Shown here piece after piece: positions 61,639 through 64,000 of a DNA stretch of 64,000 nucleotides. The stretch is taken from positions 1-64,000 of the forward strand of contig NZ_JARRIR010000016.1 in assembly GCF_029601685.1 (NCBI RefSeq), in the 5' to 3' direction. The notes beneath the pieces are model-generated. The model saw only the letters and a program-made list of their open reading frames with translations. It did not search any database and was not told the origin of the DNA. Origin of the DNA: Metarhizobium sp017305935 (GTDB taxonomy: Bacteria; Pseudomonadota; Alphaproteobacteria; Rhizobiales; Rhizobiaceae). The position numbers were made by a program, and so were the translations under genes. Numbering within the stretch: the stretch's first letter is position 1; each line of letters opens with the position of its first letter.

Positions 61639-62892
61639 ATGCTGCAGACCTTCGCTTCTCCCATATCGGCCCTGCTCGATGCAAGGGCAGAGGGCCATTC
61701 GCTTCCGGCCGGGCTTTACACGCGCGAGGATGTGTTCGAGGCGGATCTGGACGTCTTCTTCCGCCAGCACTGGATCTGCATCGGCGTCGAATGCGACGTG
61801 CCGGAGCCGGGCGATGCGACTGTCGTCGATATCGGCAAGACCAGCCTCATCCTGCTGCGCGACGATGACGGCGAAATCCGCGTCATGCACAATGTCTGTC
61901 GCCATCGCGGCGCCCGCCTGCTCGATCCCGGCAAGACGATCGTTTCGAAACTCGTCTGTCCCTACCACACCTGGGCTTACGAGCTGAGCGGCGAACTGGC
62001 CTATGCCCCGCATATGGGCAAGGCGTTCGACAAGGAATGCCGCAGCCTCAAGCCGGTGACCTTCAAGGTGATCGGCGGCCTGATCTATATCTGTCTCTCC
62101 GAAAATCCGCCCGCGGATATCGACAATCTCGAGCAGGTGATGGCCGAACGCCTCGCCCCTTACGGCATCGCCAATGCCAAGATCGCGCATGAGGTCGATG
62201 TCATCGAGAAAGGCAACTGGAAGCTGACGATCGAGAACAATCGCGAATGCTACCATTGCTCGGCCAACCATCCTGAGCTGTGCGTTTCCTTCGTCGACCT
62301 CGATTTCGGCTTCGATCCCGAAAGCCTGAGCCCGGAGGACCAGGCGCAGGCGGAGGAGCATTTCAAGCTCTATGCCGAGCGCACGCAGCAATGGGAGGCC
62401 GAGGGTTATCCGTCCGCCGCCGTCGAGCAGCTTGTGGATTGCGCCACCAATTTCCGCACCCAGCGGCTGATCATCTCCGGCGCCGGCGAATCCCAGACGC
62501 CGGATGCGACCGCGGCCTCGGCAAAACTGCTCGGCAGCATGACCCGCAAGGATCTCGGCGACACCCATCTGTGGGGCCACAATAGCTGGAAGCATTTCAT
62601 GGGCGACCATGCGGTGGTGTCGTTCATCATTCCGCTGTCGGCCGACCGGACGCTGGTGCGCACCAAGTGGCTGGTCCACAAGGATGCGGTCGAAGGCGTC
62701 GATTACGAGCTGGACAAGCTTACCGACGTCTGGATCGCCACCACCGACCAGGATTCCGAACTCGTTGCCCGCTCCCATGCCGGCGTCGAGGATCCGGCCT
62801 ATGTTCCCGGCCCCTATTCGCCGTTCACCGAAACCAATCTCGACAAGTTCGCGACATGGTACATCGACCGGATGCGCGCCCATGGATATTAA
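61639..62892 (+). CDS. gbcA: Rieske oxygenase alpha subunit, GbcA-like (glycine betaine demethylation)
   Basis: 417 aa from ATG 61639 with GAGG 7 nt upstream. The Rieske [2Fe-2S] site is CRHRGARL plus CPYHTWAYEL (residues ~92-118). Mononuclear iron ligands are in IENNRECYHCSANHPEL (two His) and a later Asp. Sequence and partner match GbcA, which with GbcB removes a methyl from glycine betaine to give dimethylglycine and formaldehyde. Related stachydrine or carnitine demethylases are possible. It overlaps the reductase gene by 11 bp. Confidence 0.9.
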   Translation: MLQTFASPISALLDARAEGHSLPAGLYTREDVFEADLDVFFRQHWICIGVECDVPEPGDATVVDIGKTSLILLRDDDGEIRVMHNVCRHRGARLLDPGKTIVSKLVCPYHTWAYELSGELAYAPHMGKAFDKECRSLKPVTFKVIGGLIYICLSENPPADIDNLEQVMAERLAPYGIANAKIAHEVDVIEKGNWKLTIENNRECYHCSANHPELCVSFVDLDFGFDPESLSPEDQAQAEEHFKLYAERTQQWEAEGYPSAAVEQLVDCATNFRTQRLIISGAGESQTPDATAASAKLLGSMTRKDLGDTHLWGHNSWKHFMGDHAVVSFIIPLSADRTLVRTKWLVHKDAVEGVDYELDKLTDVWIATTDQDSELVARSHAGVEDPAYVPGPYSPFTETNLDKFATWYIDRMRAHGY

Positions 62893-63964
62893 GAGCCTGG
62901 CTGCCGCCGAGCGCCCGCATTCGGCCGCCCTCTGGAACCGCGATGCCGACGAAGATCTCGTCTGCATCGATATCCACTCCGAAACCCATGACGTGAAGAC
63001 CTTCACCTTCGCGTCGCCGCATGGGAAACGCTTCGCCATCGAGGCGGGGCAATATTTTCTGTTCGACCTGGAAATCGGCGGCGATGCCGAAAGCCGCTGC
63101 TACAGCGTCTCCTCCTCGCCGCGGCGCGACAATGCCTTCTCGATCACCGTCAAGCGCGTCGCCGGCGGGCTGGTTTCGAACTGGCTGCACGACAATCTCG
63201 GCCCCGGCTCCAAAATCAAAGCCAACGGTCCGCTCGGGCATTTCATCCGCCCTGCCGCGAAGAAATACCTGTTCCTGTCGGGCGGTTCGGGGATCACCCC
63301 CGTCATGTCGATGGCGCGAGAGCTTGCCGATACCTGCGAGCCGGCCGACGTCGTCTTCCTGCATGCCGCGCGCAGCCCGAAGGATCTGATCTTCCGCGAC
63401 GAACTCGCCTGTCTGGCCGCCCGGGTGAAGGGGCTGCGGCTACATTTCCTGCCGGAAACGGTTCTGGGCGAGGCGCAATGGCCGGGGCTGACCGGGCGCA
63501 TCTCCACCGACTATATGAAACTCGCCGTGCCCGATCTCGCCGAGCGCATCGTCATGTGCTGCGGCCCGGCGCCCTTCATGGCCGCCGCGCGGGCCATCAC
63601 CGCCGCGCTTGGCGTTCCCGCCGCGCAGTATATCGAGGAAAGCTTTGACGCCGTCGTCATCGACGACGTGGACATTCCCGTGGTGGAGGAAGCGGCGGCG
63701 CGGATTTTCCAGGTCGAATTCGCCAAGCAGGGACGCAAGATCGAGGTCACCGGCGAGCAGACCGTGCTTTCCTGCGCCAAGAAGTCGGGCGTCAAGCTGC
63801 CCTCTTCCTGCTCCAACGGCGTGTGCGGCACTTGCAAGTCGAAACTCATTTCCGGCACCGTCGACATGAACCACAATGGCGGCATCCGGCAACGCGAAAT
63901 CGATGCCGGGATGTTCCTGCCCTGCTGCTCCAAACCGCTCAGCGACCTCGTCATCGAACGCTGA
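62882..63964 (+). CDS. gbcB: Ferredoxin reductase partner of the Rieske oxygenase, GbcB-like
   Basis: 360 aa. The FNR-type N-terminus has FAD motif RCYSVSSSP and NAD(P) loop FLSGGSGITPVMSMA, with the GPAPFM signature near residue 228. The C-terminal plant-type [2Fe-2S] domain has CSNGVCGTCKSK and a fourth Cys downstream. It passes electrons from NAD(P)H to the oxygenase. ATG 62882 lies inside the last codons of gbcA, so translation is coupled. A GC hairpin follows the stop. Confidence 0.92.
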   Translation: MDIKSLAAAERPHSAALWNRDADEDLVCIDIHSETHDVKTFTFASPHGKRFAIEAGQYFLFDLEIGGDAESRCYSVSSSPRRDNAFSITVKRVAGGLVSNWLHDNLGPGSKIKANGPLGHFIRPAAKKYLFLSGGSGITPVMSMARELADTCEPADVVFLHAARSPKDLIFRDELACLAARVKGLRLHFLPETVLGEAQWPGLTGRISTDYMKLAVPDLAERIVMCCGPAPFMAAARAITAALGVPAAQYIEESFDAVVIDDVDIPVVEEAAARIFQVEFAKQGRKIEVTGEQTVLSCAKKSGVKLPSSCSNGVCGTCKSKLISGTVDMNHNGGIRQREIDAGMFLPCCSKPLSDLVIER

Positions 63965-63972
63965 TCGAGATG

Positions 63973-63999
63973 GCGGCGCCGTTGCGAATCGGGCGCCGC
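63973..63999 (+). terminator. Terminator-like hairpin after the gbcB-like gene
   Basis: GCGGCGCC (63973-63980) pairs with GGCGCCGC (63992-63999), 8 bp beyond the stop. The window ends before any T-run could be seen. Confidence 0.45.
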
Positions 64000-64000
64000 T

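Overview
The window is GC-rich alphaproteobacterial chromosome, most like Rhizobiales (Rhizobium, Agrobacterium, Shinella or Ensifer relatives). This rests on the GC3-rich codon use, a TGA-N9-TCA iron operator of the RirA type before a siderophore receptor, gene families common in that order (DUF1344, DUF2270, CPA2 antiporter with universal-stress domains, many solute ABC systems), and two palindromic intergenic elements of the kind scattered through rhizobial genomes. No rRNA, tRNA, CRISPR array, integrase or intact insertion sequence was seen, so it reads as chromosome backbone or chromid rather than a young mobile island. Genus is inference.

Layout. 1-1155: end of etfB and etfA, the electron-transfer flavoprotein. 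1181-1453: remnant of a fumarylacetoacetate-hydrolase-fold gene. 1732-6946 (minus): three overlapping genes for an RND pump with two lipoprotein adaptors. 7393-9427: aldo/keto reductase and a divergent LysR regulator. 9492-15147: iron-siderophore block with an AraC regulator, TonB-dependent receptor, periplasmic binding protein and siderophore-interacting reductase. 15239-18504: cation/proton antiporter with stress domains, divergent from a DUF2270 membrane protein. 18652-24835 (minus): histidine kinase and LuxR-type response regulator, then an Fbp/Afu-type ferric iron ABC importer. 25015-26965: a decayed stretch with a frameshifted exported protein and gene remnants. 26962-28104: SsuD-like flavin monooxygenase. 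28351-34560 (minus): second RND adaptor and pump, followed by an ABC exporter. 35025-36174: small DUF1344 protein and a GntR/FCD regulator.

36515-47616 is the least conventional part. A LysR regulator precedes a shortened S-adenosylhomocysteine-hydrolase-like protein and a Gfo/Idh/MocA oxidoreductase. Next come a minus-strand pair (AbgB-like M20 amidohydrolase and an arginine deiminase/DDAH-superfamily enzyme) and a divergent LysR regulator with a complete PotABCD-like importer. The pair plus importer look like an uptake and hydrolysis route for an acylated guanidino or amidino compound. A short CGGAAA motif occurs at both promoters.

47620-52424 is a tyrosine/homogentisate catabolic cluster: Lrp regulator, HppD, HmgA, fumarylacetoacetate hydrolase, maleylacetoacetate isomerase. 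52471-59007 is a LacI-regulated cluster: polar-amino-acid-type binding protein, an oversized permease with a periplasmic insert, an SDR, the LacI regulator and a GH42 beta-galactosidase. No ATPase is encoded there. Two operator-like palindromes 22 bp apart precede the binding protein. 59158-63964: amidase and LysR regulator, divergent from a GbcA/GbcB-type Rieske oxygenase and reductase for glycine betaine (or a similar quaternary amine) demethylation.
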